A stretch of DNA of 64,000 nucleotides from an uncultured Mobiluncus sp. Lineage in GTDB: Bacteria > Actinomycetota > Actinomycetes > Actinomycetales > Actinomycetaceae. Under the pieces are notes generated by a model that saw only the letters and a list, made by a program, of their open reading frames with translations, had not been told where the DNA came from and made no database searches. The stretch is taken from contig NZ_CAMYBV010000001.1 in the NCBI RefSeq assembly GCF_947254095.1, forward strand, positions 102,596 to 166,595, written 5' to 3'. Positions 1 to 9,923 of this stretch are shown one piece after another. Made by a program: the position numbers and the translations under genes. Every line of letters begins with the position of its first letter. Position 1 is the first letter of the stretch.

Positions 1-433
1 GAGGGTCAGTGGAAAAGGCCTGTTCTACCTGAACACGCCGCTCCGGCAGGGCGTAGCGCAGCAGGGAGGACGGTCCCGTCCCGTAATAGAGAGAGACGTT
101 TTCCAGCAGTTCCAGGGTAGAAGCGTCTAACAGGGGCAAGTCGCCCAAGGTGCGTTCGATTTCCCGCAGCGGTTTTTGCCACTCGGTGCTGTCTTTCCGC
201 TCCACGATGACCCCGATGTAGCGTTTCGTCCCCACTTTCACCTTCACCAGCACCCCCGGCCCTGCCGCGGCATCGAGCTTTGGGGGAATCAGGAAGTCAA
301 GAGGCCGGGACAAGGCGGGCGTAAACGTGTTGAGCAGTACCTCCGCCACGGGCTTTTCCACACCGTCGACCCGCACCTCCCGCGGTCCGGGAGGCGCGAA
401 ATCGTCCAGTGGCAATATCGGTTCAGCAAGCAC
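1..433 (-). CDS. priA: Primosomal protein N' PriA, N-terminal part (truncated by window edge)
   Basis: Only the first 144 codons are present; the gene runs off the left edge. PriA is the replication-restart protein that recognises stalled forks. The translation reads PVAEVLLNTFTPALSRPLDF and, further on, KVGTKRYIGVIVER, which resembles the start of the PriA 3'-DNA-binding domain (typically PVA.VLV....L.RPFDY followed by a VRV.F..R...G.V segment). The helicase domain lies outside the window. The GTG at 433 is the first start codon after an in-frame TAA at 439-437, so translation cannot begin further upstream in this frame. It follows metK by 84 bases on the same strand, the usual actinobacterial metK-priA order. 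Actinobacterial PriA proteins often lack helicase motifs; that cannot be checked here. Confidence 0.85.
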   Translation of the reverse strand, partial: MLAEPILPLDDFAPPGPREVRVDGVEKPVAEVLLNTFTPALSRPLDFLIPPKLDAAAGPGVLVKVKVGTKRYIGVIVERKDSTEWQKPLREIERTLGDLPLLDASTLELLENVSLYYGTGPSSLLRYALPERRVQVEQAFSTDP

Positions 434-517
434 GACTTAATTACAGCTCATACCCCGGAGACAAAAATCCGGCAGTTGCCAATCCATCGCGAAAGTCGGA
501 GCCGAAAACAGCCGGTT

Positions 518-1711
518 TCACTGGAAATACTCTTTGAGAGCTTGCGCCCGATTGGTTTCTTCCCAGCTGAAACCTTCACGCCCAAAATGTCCATAGTTGC
601 TGGTGTAACGGAAAATCGGACGGGTCAGGTCCAAATCCCGAATGATGGCGGCGGGACGCAAATCGAAAGTCTCACGAATTGCCGCGGCCAGTTCCTCATC
701 AGCAACGACACCGGTCCCGAAGGTTTCCACCGACAGGGACACCGGATTGGCTCGGCCAATCGCATAAGCGATTTGGATTTCGCAGCGCTTCGCCAAACCA
801 GCCGCCACAATATTCTTGGTAATCCAACGCAAAGCGTAAGAGGCAGAACGGTCGACCTTTGAGGCATCCTTACCGGAAAAAGCACCTCCCCCGTGACGTG
901 CCATGCCCCCGTAGGTGTCCACAATAATCTTGCGACCAGTCAAACCGGAGTCCGCGGCGGGCCCGCCGATAATGAACTGACCCGATGGGTTCACCAAAAT
1001 TTCCGCGTCCTTTGTGTCCAGCTCGATATCCAACTGATTGAGTACCGGACGAATAACCTCCGCTTCGACCATAGCGCGCAGTTCTGCCTGGGTGCGGTCC
1101 GGGGCGTGCTGGGTTGAAACCACGATGGTGGACAGGGCGCGCGGCACCCCATCCTCGTACTCGACAGACACCTGGGTTTTCCCGTCGGGACGCAATCCGG
1201 AAACAATCCCCTCTTTGCGCACCTGAGCCAAGCGTTGGGACAGTTTATGAGCCAGCCAAATCGGCATCGGCATCAAATCCGGAGTCTCATCGCAGGCATA
1301 GCCGAACATGATCCCTTGATCGCCGGCGCCTTGCTGATCCAGAGGGTCGTAAGCTTCGGGACCCTGACGCACTTCCAGAGAATGGCTGACGCCCGCTTCA
1401 ATGTCCGGGGACTGCTGTCCCAAGGAAACCATTACGCCGCAGCTGCGCCCATCAAAGCCAATCTCCGAGGACGTGTAGCCAATCTGGGCAATCTCGTGTC
1501 GCACAATGTGGGGAATCTCTACGTATGCCTCGGTCGTCACTTCACCCATAACATGAACCAGTCCGGTCGTGACGAACGTCTCTACCGCAACGTGCGCCGC
1601 CGGATCTTGTTCCAAAATAGCGTCCAGGATTGAGTCAGCAATCCGGTCGCAAACCTTATCGGGATGTCCTTCAGTTACAGATTCAGATGTGAAAGTGACT
1701 TTTTTACTCAT
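518..1711 (-). CDS. metK: S-adenosylmethionine synthase MetK
   Basis: Makes S-adenosylmethionine from methionine and ATP, releasing phosphate and pyrophosphate; cytosolic tetramer. The 397-residue protein is full length. It opens with the family signature [13 protein letters not shown] (residues 10-22) and carries the glycine-rich [17 protein letters not shown] segment near residue 275, which binds the polyphosphate, plus a GYACDETP segment around 130. The start is fixed by the conserved [18 protein letters not shown] beginning. It follows coaB by 9 bases and is the penultimate gene of the long pyr-mihF-rpoZ-coa-metK-priA series, so it is probably co-transcribed with rpoZ and coaCB. No SAM riboswitch was recognised in front of it; there is no room for one. 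Confidence 0.98.
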   Translation of the reverse strand: MSKKVTFTSESVTEGHPDKVCDRIADSILDAILEQDPAAHVAVETFVTTGLVHVMGEVTTEAYVEIPHIVRHEIAQIGYTSSEIGFDGRSCGVMVSLGQQSPDIEAGVSHSLEVRQGPEAYDPLDQQGAGDQGIMFGYACDETPDLMPMPIWLAHKLSQRLAQVRKEGIVSGLRPDGKTQVSVEYEDGVPRALSTIVVSTQHAPDRTQAELRAMVEAEVIRPVLNQLDIELDTKDAEILVNPSGQFIIGGPAADSGLTGRKIIVDTYGGMARHGGGAFSGKDASKVDRSASYALRWITKNIVAAGLAKRCEIQIAYAIGRANPVSLSVETFGTGVVADEELAAAIRETFDLRPAAIIRDLDLTRPIFRYTSNYGHFGREGFSWEETNRAQALKEYFQ

Positions 1712-1720
1712 AAATGAATT

Positions 1721-2380
1721 CTAGTGACTTTGCGAGAATTCTCCAGCTAGTCGGAGCATGACCTCGGCGACCTCAAGTTTCGTGCCGCTGGCTTGCCCCC
1801 GTTCGTTGCCTTGGGAATCAAAGAAAATCAAGGTGTTTGTCTCAGTTGCGAAGCCGTGGCCGTCCCCGACCCGATTCACGCACAACAGGTCCGCGCCCTT
1901 CGCCAGAGCTTTCTTGCGTCCTTGCTCCCGCACCTGCGCCTCGCTGCCGGTCAGCGCCCCAAATCCCACAATGGTCTGGTTTTCGCGGCGGTGCTCAATG
2001 AGATTCATAAGGACGTCGGGGGTGCGTTCCAGTTCCAGAGTGGGGATAGTTGCGTCGTGGCGGGTTATCTTGCCCGAGACGCGAATCGGGCGAAAGTCCG
2101 CGACAGCAGCGCACATGACCACGAGGTCTGCCCCCGCGGCGGCGGCGTTCATCTGGCGCAACATGTCCTCAGCGGTTGGGGCCTCCACGACCTTCACCCC
2201 GTGAGGAATGAGGGCCGCTTCTACGTTGCCGGCCACTAACGTGACGTCGGCTCCGGTCTCTAGAGCCGCCCGAGCCACCTCGCACCCTTGGCGTCCGGTA
2301 GACCGATTCCCCAAAAAACGCACCTCGTCCCAAGGCTCGCGGGTTCCCCCGGCGGACACCACTACGGAACGAAAACTCAT
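1721..2380 (-). CDS. coaB: Phosphopantothenate-cysteine ligase CoaB (stand-alone)
   Basis: Joins 4'-phosphopantothenate to cysteine in CoA synthesis. In most bacteria this activity is the C-terminal half of a bifunctional CoaBC (Dfp) protein; here it is a separate 219-residue protein. Family motifs are intact: GGTREPWDEVRFLGNRSTG (residues 11-29, with the Arg and Asn equivalent to E. coli Dfp R206 and N210), AAVADFRP around 92-99, and KKALAKGADLLCVN with the Lys equivalent to K289. Its ATG lies 17 bases after the coaC TAG and in a different reading frame, so this is not a fused gene broken by a single stop codon. The ligase looks functional, unlike its coaC neighbour. Confidence 0.93.
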   Translation of the reverse strand: MSFRSVVVSAGGTREPWDEVRFLGNRSTGRQGCEVARAALETGADVTLVAGNVEAALIPHGVKVVEAPTAEDMLRQMNAAAAGADLVVMCAAVADFRPIRVSGKITRHDATIPTLELERTPDVLMNLIEHRRENQTIVGFGALTGSEAQVREQGRKKALAKGADLLCVNRVGDGHGFATETNTLIFFDSQGNERGQASGTKLEVAEVMLRLAGEFSQSH

Positions 2381-2397
2381 GGGCGGCCTTGTGAAAA

Positions 2398-2985
2398 CTA
2401 ACTGATGGAACCGGGGTTGCTCACGCCCAGCTGCGCCAAAACCGCGTCACAGATGACGTCGGGTTCGCTCAAGCGGCCGATACCATAAGTGTTGTCGGCC
2501 AGCTTGCCAGTTTCAGGACCGATAAAGCGCCAACCTCGGTCACGCAGCACCGCCACGTTGTCCTGGGTCGCCGCGTTTTCCCACATCGTGGGGTGCATCG
2601 ACGGAGCGATGAGACGCGGGCAATCCACCGTGATAGCGACCAGGGTGAGGAACTCGTCAGCCAGACCCATCCGGAACCGTGCCATCAAATCGGCAGAAGC
2701 ACCCACCGTCAGGAATAGGTCAGCTTGGCTGGCCAAGGTGACGTGGGTAATGAAGTCCGGGGTCTGGAACACGTCGGTATGAATCGGGTGACCGCTCAGG
2801 GACTCCCAGGTTGCTTTCCCCACAAAGTTGAGGGAATCGACCGTGGGGCAAACCCACACATTAACCCCGGCAGCGATGAGACTGCGCAGCACTTCGATGG
2901 CTTTAAACGAAGCCACGGAGGCGCCTACCCCCAAAATGACGGTTTTCTCAGGACCGTGGGGGGTGTCCAAGTCAGGCGTTGTCAT
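2398..2985 (-). CDS. coaC: CoaC-type HFCD flavoprotein, divergent phosphopantothenoylcysteine decarboxylase
   Basis: A 195-residue HFCD-family protein aligning along its whole length with the N-terminal half of CoaBC/Dfp, which decarboxylates 4'-phosphopantothenoylcysteine using FMN. The active-site His is kept (H81, in [11 protein letters not shown]). Other signatures are changed: the flavin motif SGGIAAYK is GASVASFK, the PAMN motif is PSMH (His131 replaces the essential Asn), and the catalytic Cys of the ACGD motif is Asp164 ([13 protein letters not shown]). It may be a decarboxylase with altered chemistry or a non-catalytic partner. Its ATG overlaps the end of rpoZ by 14 bases. A longer reading begins at 3081 but would run through rpoZ; the shorter start matches the family. 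Confidence 0.85.
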   Translation of the reverse strand: MTTPDLDTPHGPEKTVILGVGASVASFKAIEVLRSLIAAGVNVWVCPTVDSLNFVGKATWESLSGHPIHTDVFQTPDFITHVTLASQADLFLTVGASADLMARFRMGLADEFLTLVAITVDCPRLIAPSMHPTMWENAATQDNVAVLRDRGWRFIGPETGKLADNTYGIGRLSEPDVICDAVLAQLGVSNPGSIS

Positions 2986-3340
2986 CTTTCGCCAGGCCCT
3001 CAGGGAATGAGGCCGCCAAGGCTGCCAGCGGATCCACCGGTGCCGGGGTGTCTTCCTCAGGAATCTCTTCTTCCGGCTCATCGCCCTTTAACTGCATATC
3101 CAGCATCCCCTGCGCAATCTCGTGCATGGCGATAGACAGCGGCTTTTCCCGCGGAGCGTGATCAACCAGCGGGCCGATAGTGTCCAACAGACCGGCTTCC
3201 AGTTGCTGGTTGTAGGTGTTAATCTGGCGTGCGCGAGCCGCCGCGAAAGACACCAGGGCGTACTTGGAATCTACGTTTTCCAACAGGTCGTCAATAGGCG
3301 GGTCAGTAATGCCCTCGGGGTGGGCGACGGTTCCGGTCAT
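2972..3340 (-). CDS. rpoZ: RNA polymerase omega subunit RpoZ
   Basis: Small subunit that helps fold and stabilise the beta' subunit of RNA polymerase. The 122-residue protein carries the omega pattern of a short helix followed by [20 protein letters not shown] (residues about 25-44), where the family has the KY.LV..AA.RARQI signature. The C-terminal third is acidic and proline rich ([13 protein letters not shown]), longer than in E. coli but common in actinobacteria. The ATG at 3340 is preceded by GAGGGGGA at a good distance; an upstream TTG at 3355 would include the ribosome binding site. gmk-rpoZ-coaC is the standard actinobacterial order. Confidence 0.95.
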   Translation of the reverse strand: MTGTVAHPEGITDPPIDDLLENVDSKYALVSFAAARARQINTYNQQLEAGLLDTIGPLVDHAPREKPLSIAMHEIAQGMLDMQLKGDEPEEEIPEEDTPAPVDPLAALAASFPEGLAKDDNA

Positions 3341-3387
3341 AAAAATCCCCCTCAATAGTGATTTTTGGTTTCTTCAGCCCAGCTATC

Positions 3388-3960
3388 CTAGCGCAAACCC
3401 ATAATTTTAGCCAGTTGCGCGGTGGCGTTAGGCACTTCATCGTTCACCACGATTTCGTCAAATTCCTGGGCAGCAGCCAGCTCGGTGCGCGCCGTTTCCA
3501 GGCGCAGATGCTGCTCTTCCAAAGATTCCGTGCCGCGGCCTTGGAGCCGGCGCACCAGTTCCTCCCAAGACGGGGGCTTGAGGAAAATGGTATGTGCGTC
3601 CGGACGCTTCGCCTTCACCTGCCGCGCTCCCGCCAAGTCAATTTCCAACAGAACCGGTTTGCCTTGACGTAAAGCCTCATCGACAGGGGCGGCAGGAGTG
3701 CCGTAGTAGTTCTTACCGTGAACCTGCGCCCACTCCAGCAGTCCCCCGGCTTCGATGAGCTGTTCGAACTGGGGTTTCGTCATGAAGAAATAGGACTGTC
3801 CGTCTACTTCCCCAGGTCGGGGGTCACGAGTGGTGGCGGAAACGGACAGGTAAAACTCTCCCGGAAAATTCGCACAGAGAGAACCCACCACTGTTCCCTT
3901 TCCAACAGCGGTGGGTCCGCTAAGTATGAACAGCCGGGCAGCAGCGCCGGCAGTTACCAT
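3388..3960 (-). CDS. gmk: Guanylate kinase Gmk
   Basis: Phosphorylates GMP to GDP with ATP. The 190-residue protein has the P-loop GPTAVGKGT (15-23), the GMP-binding segment SVSATTRDPRPGEVDGQSYF (39-58), a second GMP contact in EWAQVHGKNYYGT, and the lid region RLQGRGTESLEEQHLRL. Length and motif order are ordinary for the family. Its ATG shares a base with the mihF stop (TGATG at 3962-3958), so translation is probably coupled to mihF. Position between mihF and rpoZ is the typical actinobacterial arrangement. Confidence 0.97.
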   Translation of the reverse strand: MVTAGAAARLFILSGPTAVGKGTVVGSLCANFPGEFYLSVSATTRDPRPGEVDGQSYFFMTKPQFEQLIEAGGLLEWAQVHGKNYYGTPAAPVDEALRQGKPVLLEIDLAGARQVKAKRPDAHTIFLKPPSWEELVRRLQGRGTESLEEQHLRLETARTELAAAQEFDEIVVNDEVPNATAQLAKIMGLR

Positions 3961-4271
3961 CAGCCGAAACGCTTGATGAGTTCGGCAGTCTGGTGAGGAC
4001 CGAGGCCACGGATACGGCGAGCCGGGGAAATCCCGATTTCTTCCATCGCTAAAGCGGCGGTCTTAGAGCCGACGCGAGGAAGCGACTCTAGCAAGGATTG
4101 AACTTTCATCTTTGCCAGGGCTTCATCCTTTTCGGCTGCCTTTAAGATCTGTGACAGCGTCTTTTTGCGGTTCTTTAAATCAGCTTTGATTTCAGCGCGA
4201 TGTTTACGCGCTGCCGCGGCCTTTTTCAAGGCTTCCGCGCGCTGTTCTGCGGTAAGTGGAGGAAGTGCCAT
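3960..4271 (-). CDS. mihF: Actinobacterial integration host factor mIHF
   Basis: Nucleoid-associated protein specific to actinobacteria (mIHF in mycobacteria, sIHF in Streptomyces), unrelated in fold to enterobacterial IHF. The 103-residue protein has a basic, Ala-rich N-terminal helix (ALKKAAAARKHRAEIKADL, 14-32) and the C-terminal helix-two-turn-helix region with LPRVGSKTAALAMEEIGI (64-81) and RIRGLGPHQTAELIKRF (87-103), the glycine-containing loop that grips DNA. An AGGAG lies 8 bases before the ATG. An 85-base gap from pyrF with an AT-rich stretch suggests that it may have its own promoter as well as read-through. It is a strong taxonomic marker for the window. Confidence 0.95.
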   Translation of the reverse strand: MALPPLTAEQRAEALKKAAAARKHRAEIKADLKNRKKTLSQILKAAEKDEALAKMKVQSLLESLPRVGSKTAALAMEEIGISPARRIRGLGPHQTAELIKRFG

Positions 4272-4312
4272 TTGCTATACTCCTGTTTTTCTGTCTTCTT
4301 TGTGGACGTGAA

Positions 4313-4327
4313 TTGGTCAACGACCAA
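4313..4327 (-). promoter_or_regulatory. Short stem-loop in the pyrF-mihF gap
   Basis: TTGGTC, three bases, GACCAA: a perfect 6-bp stem with a 3-nt loop, about 42 bases upstream of the mihF ATG. There is no U tract, so it is not a classical terminator. An AT-rich TGTATAGAAT stretch a little further upstream (about 4338-4347) could be a -10 region, in which case the hairpin would be at the very 5' end of the mihF transcript. Function is unknown. Confidence 0.3.
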
Positions 4328-4356
4328 CCCTAGAGAGCATTCTATACAGTATTGCT

Positions 4357-5247
4357 TCACGAAATTAGGGATTTAAGGGATTCTAAATTTTCTCCAAAGG
4401 CGGCTTGCAGTGCGCCCGGCTCAGGACCGCGGCGCAAAATCCCGCGAGAACTCGACACAATAATCCGATCTGCGGCTTTCCCAAAGACTTTGGCAACACT
4501 TTCAGCGTTTCCACCCTGAGCGCCAAAACCGGGTACCAGCAGCGGCGCATTGGCGGCATCCAGCAGAGATCCTAAACCGCTCATGCGCTCCCCCACGGTG
4601 GCTCCGACGACCAACCCCACATGACCCCAGTACCCCGCTTGTGCCGCCTCATGATTTTCCGCACCCGCACGTTGCATAATCTCCGCGGCCAGGGACTTCA
4701 CAGGGGTCTCACCGTCGTCCATAATCATCGCCGACTGAATCGAGGCGGACTCCGGGTTGGAAGTCAACGCCAAAACGAACGTCCCTTTGCCGTTCTGTTT
4801 CGCCAGGTCCAGTGCGGGACGCAGCGACTCGAATCCCAAGAACGGACTCAGCGTCATCGCGTCAGCCTCTAGCGGACCTTCTGATAGATACGCCCTCGCG
4901 TAGGCGCTCATGGTGGAACCGATGTCGCCGCGCTTGACATCGACAATGCTGAGCGCTCCAACATCGTGAATTGCCCGCAAGGTCGCAGTGAGAGCGGAAA
5001 TCCCGGACGAGCCATATTCCTCGAACAAAGCCGATTGAGGTTTAAAGAATCCGCACAAATCGCCCAGCGCGTCGAGCACCCGCATGGAAAAATCCCACAC
5101 TCCCGCCCCGCTGCGCGGTAACCCCCAAGCCTCCAGTAACTCCGGGTGAGGATCAATCCCCACGCACAAGGGTCCCTGGTTCGCTATGGTTTCCTGGCAA
5201 CGTTTCCCGAACTGTTCAACCGAATCAGCTTCTGGCGCAGCGCTCAT
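4357..5247 (-). CDS. pyrF: Orotidine 5'-phosphate decarboxylase, type 2
   Basis: Last step of UMP synthesis. The 296-residue length and the signature SIVDVKRGDIGSTMSAYARA (residues about 98-117), containing the catalytic Lys-Asp pattern of DxKxxD, mark the longer type 2 subfamily found in actinobacteria and myxobacteria. VGIDPHPELL (29-38) is the substrate-binding start and FFKPQSALFEEYG follows at 66-78; a VPGFGAQGG loop near the C-terminus binds phosphate. It is the last pyr gene of the operon, 71 bases downstream of carB. pyrD and pyrE are not in the window. Confidence 0.95.
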   Translation of the reverse strand: MSAAPEADSVEQFGKRCQETIANQGPLCVGIDPHPELLEAWGLPRSGAGVWDFSMRVLDALGDLCGFFKPQSALFEEYGSSGISALTATLRAIHDVGALSIVDVKRGDIGSTMSAYARAYLSEGPLEADAMTLSPFLGFESLRPALDLAKQNGKGTFVLALTSNPESASIQSAMIMDDGETPVKSLAAEIMQRAGAENHEAAQAGYWGHVGLVVGATVGERMSGLGSLLDAANAPLLVPGFGAQGGNAESVAKVFGKAADRIIVSSSRGILRRGPEPGALQAAFGENLESLKSLIS

Positions 5248-5318
5248 GACTTCCCTTTCTCAAGTGACCTCAGGAACCCGCTCGGAGCTACAAAACCCGA
5301 GCCTCCTGAAAAGCCATT

Positions 5319-8300
5319 TTATGCCTTACCGGGCGTGCGGGTACCGGACTTCTCCATCTCAATTTGACGTTCCTGCAAAGACCGCACCGTAAAGTTCTGT
5401 CCCTGACTTAAGAAATCCATCACCTGCACGGCTACCTGTAGGGTCCGCATGGTCGTGATGATGACTTTGTTGGCGGTGGCAGCTGCGGTACGAATCCGGT
5501 ATCCCGCTTCGCGAGTGCCCTTGCCACGTTCCGGAGTGTTGACGACCATGCCAACTTCCTCGGATTTCACAAAAGAGCTGAAGGCTGTGTCGGCTGACCC
5601 GTCGGTGAGCTGCCGATCCTTTTCCACCCGGGTAACCGGAATCCCGTTGCGCTCCAGGACCGATGCCGTCCCCTCGGTAGCCACCAGCTTGTAGCCCAGC
5701 TGGTGCAATCGCGAACACGGCAAAATAATGTGGCGTTTATCACGGTCAGATACTGTCACCACGATAGTCGTGCCCGGTTTGGGCAATGACCCGACCGTTG
5801 CCAGCTCCGACTTGGCATAGGCCATCGGCAGATTCACACCCAATCCCATTGCCTCGCCCGTCGAGCGCATTTCCGGTCCCAGAATTGTATCGACCATCGT
5901 GCCGCTAAAGGTGCGGAAACGCTTGAACGGAAGGACGACTTCCTTGACGGCAATGTCGGGATAGTTACTCCATTGGGCAAAGTCCACACAGGGCAGCATC
6001 CCGCACTCACGCAACTGGGCGATGGTGGTGCCGGTCATGACTTTGGCGGCCGCCTTCGCCAGGGGAACTCCGGTCGCTTTCGCCACGAACGGAACGGTGC
6101 GCGACGCTCTGGGGTTTGCTTCGATAATGTTGAGCACTCCCGCCGCCAACGCGAACTGAATGTTGATGAGCCCGACAGTGCCCACGCCTTGAGCAATGGA
6201 CTCGGTCGCGGCGCGTATCTGGTTAATTATCGTGCCCGAGAGAGTGGCGGGAGGCAGCACGCAAGCCGAGTCTCCGGAGTGGATGCCCGCCTCTTCGATA
6301 TGTTCCATCACGCCAGCCAGGTACAGCTCGTGACCGTCATAGAGCGCATCCACATCGATTTCGATGGCATCGTCCATGAAATGGTCAATGAGCAGCGGTC
6401 CGGCGCCAACTCCGGCCGAGTCCGGCCCCAATCGACGCAGGTAATCCTCAAAATGGTCGGCGTTGAAGATGATTTCCATGCCGCGTCCCCCCAGCACATA
6501 GGAGGGGCGCGCCAGCAGGGGGAACCCAATCTCGGCGGCGATGTCTCGCGCTCCGGCGTTAGTGGAGGCGGTGCCGTGAGCGGGGGCGGCCACCCCGGCA
6601 GCGGTATAGACCCGTTCAAACTCTTGCCGGTCTTCGGCCAGGTCAATCGCACGCGCCTGGGTGCCTAAAATCGGCACTCCGGCATCGGTGAGGCGCCGCG
6701 CCAGGGACAGCGGGGTTTGGCCCCCTAGCTGGACAATCATGCCAGCCACCGGACCGCAAGCCAGCTCTGCCCGGTACACCTCATAGACGTCTTCAAAGGT
6801 CACGGGTTCAAAGTACAGCCGGGAGGCGATGTCATAATCGGTCGACACGGTCTCAGGGTTGCAGTTGACCATGATCGTGTCGTAGTCATCTTTCAGCGTC
6901 AGGGCGGCGTGCACGCAAGAGTAGTCGAATTCGATACCCTGCCCGATACGGTTCGGCCCGGAACCTAAAATAATGACCGCCGGTTTCTCGCGCGGCTGTA
7001 CCTCGGTGCTGAGGTCGTAGGAGGAATAATGATAAGGCGTGTTGGCACCGAATTCGCCGGCGCAGGTGTCGACTTTCTTGTACACCGGGTGCAGGCCAAA
7101 GGCATCGCGCACTTCCCGCACGGTGTCCTCTGAAATGCCCCTAATCTGGGCGATTTGCAGGTCTGAGAATCCGTGACGTTTCGCTTCGCGCAGCAGCTGG
7201 GGCTGCAAAGCGGGAGCTTCCCGCAGGCGCTTGGCCACCTCACAGAGGATAAACAGCTGGTCGATAAACCACGGATCTATTTTGGTTGCGGCATAGATGT
7301 CGGCAGCCGATGCTCCCCCGCGCATTGCCTGCACCACTTGGGTTAAGCGTCGCTCCGTGGGGGTAGCCATTTGTTCCAGCAGCTGCGCGGTTTGTTCCGG
7401 ACTGGGAGCGGGCTGGGCGAAGTCAAAGCTGGACCCGCGCTTGTCCAAGGAACGCAACGCCTTTTGCAGAGCCTCGGTAAAGTTTCTGCCGATGGCCATC
7501 GCTTCGCCCACCGACTTCATGGTGGTGGTCAGTGTCGGGTCAGCCGCGGGGAACTTTTCAAAAGCAAACCGCGGCGCTTTCACCACCACATAATCCAAGG
7601 TGGGCTCGAAGGACGCTGGGGTGGACAGCGTGATGTCGTTGGGAATCTCGTCCAAGGTGTAACCCACTGCCAGCCGAGCGGCGATTTTTGCAATCGGGAA
7701 CCCTGTTGCTTTTGACGCCAAAGCCGAAGAACGCGACACCCGCGGGTTCATTTCAATGACGATAATCCGACCGGTCTGGGGGTGGACGGCGAACTGAATG
7801 TTGCACCCGCCCGTGTCCACACCGACCTCGCGAATGACGGCAATCCCGATATCGCGCAAACGTTGCATTTCCCGATCAGTCAAAGTCATGGCGGGTGCCA
7901 CCGTGATGGAATCCCCCGTATGCACCCCAACCGGATCGAGGTTCTCGATAGAACACACAACCACGACGTTATCGGCGCGGTCCCGCATCAGTTCAAGCTC
8001 GTATTCTTTCCATCCAATGATGGCTTCTTCCAACAGAACTTCGTTCGTCAGCGAGTCAGACAGGCCGGCCAAGGCAATCCGCTCCAAATCCTGTTGATTA
8101 TAGGCAATCCCGGAGCCCAGGCCCCCCATGGTAAACGACGGGCGCACCACGACGGGAAAACCGAGCTGCGCGACCGCCGCGTTGACCTCCTCTAGGGAAT
8201 GGGCAATGAAAGACCGCGCCACTTCCGCGCCGCAGCGTTCCACGACTTTCTTAAATTCTTCCCGGTCCTCGCCCGCGTTGATGGCCGCGGCGTTGGCGCC

Positions 8301-8648
8301 AATGAGTTCGACCTGGTATTTGTCTAAAATCCCGGCTTCGCTCAAGTTAATCGCCGCGTTCAAGGCCGTTTGTCCGCCCAAGGTGGGCAGCAGCGCGTCG
8401 GGGCGTTCCTTGGCGATAATCGATTCCAAAAACTCGGTGGTAATCGGTTCGATGTAGGTGCAGTCGGCAACCTCCGGGTCGGTCATAATCGTGGCGGGGT
8501 TGGAGTTGACCAGGATGACTTTCAAACCTTCGTTACGCAGCACTCGACAGGCTTGCGTACCCGAATAGTCGAACTCGGCCGCTTGACCGATGACAATCGG
8601 CCCAGAGCCGATGACCATAACAGAATGTAAATCTTGACGCAGCGGCAT
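5319..8648 (-). CDS. carB: Carbamoyl-phosphate synthase large subunit CarB
   Basis: Synthesises carbamoyl phosphate from bicarbonate, ammonia delivered from CarA, and two ATP, for pyrimidine and arginine synthesis. At 1109 residues it has the complete duplicated architecture: two ATP-grasp halves beginning with [20 protein letters not shown] (about 10-29) and [20 protein letters not shown] (about 550), an oligomerisation region between them, and a C-terminal MGS-like allosteric domain over the last 150 residues. The start overlaps the carA stop by one base (TGATG at 8650-8646), indicating translational coupling and equal synthesis of both subunits. Confidence 0.98.
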   Translation of the reverse strand: MPLRQDLHSVMVIGSGPIVIGQAAEFDYSGTQACRVLRNEGLKVILVNSNPATIMTDPEVADCTYIEPITTEFLESIIAKERPDALLPTLGGQTALNAAINLSEAGILDKYQVELIGANAAAINAGEDREEFKKVVERCGAEVARSFIAHSLEEVNAAVAQLGFPVVVRPSFTMGGLGSGIAYNQQDLERIALAGLSDSLTNEVLLEEAIIGWKEYELELMRDRADNVVVVCSIENLDPVGVHTGDSITVAPAMTLTDREMQRLRDIGIAVIREVGVDTGGCNIQFAVHPQTGRIIVIEMNPRVSRSSALASKATGFPIAKIAARLAVGYTLDEIPNDITLSTPASFEPTLDYVVVKAPRFAFEKFPAADPTLTTTMKSVGEAMAIGRNFTEALQKALRSLDKRGSSFDFAQPAPSPEQTAQLLEQMATPTERRLTQVVQAMRGGASAADIYAATKIDPWFIDQLFILCEVAKRLREAPALQPQLLREAKRHGFSDLQIAQIRGISEDTVREVRDAFGLHPVYKKVDTCAGEFGANTPYHYSSYDLSTEVQPREKPAVIILGSGPNRIGQGIEFDYSCVHAALTLKDDYDTIMVNCNPETVSTDYDIASRLYFEPVTFEDVYEVYRAELACGPVAGMIVQLGGQTPLSLARRLTDAGVPILGTQARAIDLAEDRQEFERVYTAAGVAAPAHGTASTNAGARDIAAEIGFPLLARPSYVLGGRGMEIIFNADHFEDYLRRLGPDSAGVGAGPLLIDHFMDDAIEIDVDALYDGHELYLAGVMEHIEEAGIHSGDSACVLPPATLSGTIINQIRAATESIAQGVGTVGLINIQFALAAGVLNIIEANPRASRTVPFVAKATGVPLAKAAAKVMTGTTIAQLRECGMLPCVDFAQWSNYPDIAVKEVVLPFKRFRTFSGTMVDTILGPEMRSTGEAMGLGVNLPMAYAKSELATVGSLPKPGTTIVVTVSDRDKRHIILPCSRLHQLGYKLVATEGTASVLERNGIPVTRVEKDRQLTDGSADTAFSSFVKSEEVGMVVNTPERGKGTREAGYRIRTAAATANKVIITTMRTLQVAVQVMDFLSQGQNFTVRSLQERQIEMEKSGTRTPGKA

Positions 8649-9913
8649 CAGGCCTCCGCCTTCCCGGTTGGTTTTTCACAGCGATGTTGCAACATCATCT
8701 GTAAAAAGTCGTTGAACAGGTGTGACGCGTCGTGGGGGCCGGCGGCAGCTTCGGGGTGATACTGCACGGAAAAGGCCGGTATGTCCAAACATCTCAGGCC
8801 TTCCACGACATTGTCGTTCAGTCCGATGTGGGTAACTTCCGCCCGACCGTATTTCCCGTTGCAAAAGGGCGTTACCGAGACTTCTCCCAGCGGCATATCT
8901 ACCGCGAAACCGTGGTTGTGGGCAGTGATTTCGACTTTGCCGGTGCGTCGATCCAATACCGGTTGGTTCACTCCCCGGTGACCGTAAACGAGCTTGTAAG
9001 TTCCGTAGCCTAGGGCGCGTCCCAGCAGCTGATTGCCGAAACAGATTCCGAAATACGGCAGTCCCGCGTCCAGTACCTCGCGTAGCAGCTCGATTTCGTG
9101 GGTGGCGGCGCTGGGGTCGCCGGGCCCGTTTGAGAAAAATACCCCGTCGGGGTTGATGGACTGCAGGTCTTTCAAGGTCGAGTCCGCGGGAAACACGTGA
9201 ACTTCCACGCCCAGGGAAGCCAAAATTTCCGGGGTGCGGGACTTGACCCCCAAGTCCAATGCCGCTAACACCGCCCGTGGGCTCCCACCGGTGAATTCGC
9301 CGGTGGGAGCAATCACGTAGGGGGTTTTGGTAGAGACTTCGGCGCTGAGCGCCGCCCCCGCCATACGCGGGGAGTCTTGAATAATGGAGCGCAAAGCCGC
9401 TACCGCGTGGGGTTCCAGATTTTCGGCGCCAACCGGCAGGGCGTCCCCCGAAAAAATGCCTCCCCGCAAGGCACCGGCTTGACGAATATGCAAAGTCAAA
9501 GCCCGCGTATCCACATCGCTAATCCCCACGATGCCGTGACGCACCAGCTCCTCTTCCAGGTCGCTTTCGGCACGCCAGTTTGAGGCTCGGCGGGCCGGAT
9601 CGCGCACCACATAACCCGCCACCCAAATCTGGTTAGATTCCGGGTCGGTCGTGTTCATGCCGGTGTTACCGATGTGTGGCGCGGTCATGACCAAGATTTG
9701 CCGATGATAGGAAGGATCCGTGAGAGATTCTTGATAGCCGGTCATTCCAGTGGAAAACACGACTTCACCCAAGGTTCGCCCGCTGGCTCCGAAGGCCTTG
9801 CCCGCTAAGGCAAAACCGTCCTCCAGAACCAGCACCGCGTCCGCCCGATCCATCGGGAGCGCGGGATGGGCAAAATCTTGCGGATTATTGCTTTGACTGA
9901 GCATTTCCGTCAT
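8648..9913 (-). CDS. carA: Carbamoyl-phosphate synthase small subunit CarA
   Basis: Glutamine amidotransferase subunit that supplies ammonia to CarB. In the 421-residue protein the class I GATase triad is Cys291 (GICFGNQLL), His386 and Glu388 (QYHPEAA). GICFGN differs slightly from the common GICLGH but keeps the nucleophile. The N-terminal domain includes the [19 protein letters not shown] signature (51-69). The ATG at 9913 was chosen because it lies just after the pyrC stop; an ATG three codons in (9904) is equally possible. A longer frame extends to 10063 but would overlap pyrC by 140 bases and encodes no family sequence. Confidence 0.96.
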   Translation of the reverse strand: MTEMLSQSNNPQDFAHPALPMDRADAVLVLEDGFALAGKAFGASGRTLGEVVFSTGMTGYQESLTDPSYHRQILVMTAPHIGNTGMNTTDPESNQIWVAGYVVRDPARRASNWRAESDLEEELVRHGIVGISDVDTRALTLHIRQAGALRGGIFSGDALPVGAENLEPHAVAALRSIIQDSPRMAGAALSAEVSTKTPYVIAPTGEFTGGSPRAVLAALDLGVKSRTPEILASLGVEVHVFPADSTLKDLQSINPDGVFFSNGPGDPSAATHEIELLREVLDAGLPYFGICFGNQLLGRALGYGTYKLVYGHRGVNQPVLDRRTGKVEITAHNHGFAVDMPLGEVSVTPFCNGKYGRAEVTHIGLNDNVVEGLRCLDIPAFSVQYHPEAAAGPHDASHLFNDFLQMMLQHRCEKPTGKAEA

Positions 9914-9923
9914 GGTTAGGTTC

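Noticed and set aside
176..862. Long plus-strand frame at the left edge
   Set aside because: It lies opposite priA and metK, both of which have clear family motifs, and the predicted protein resembles nothing.
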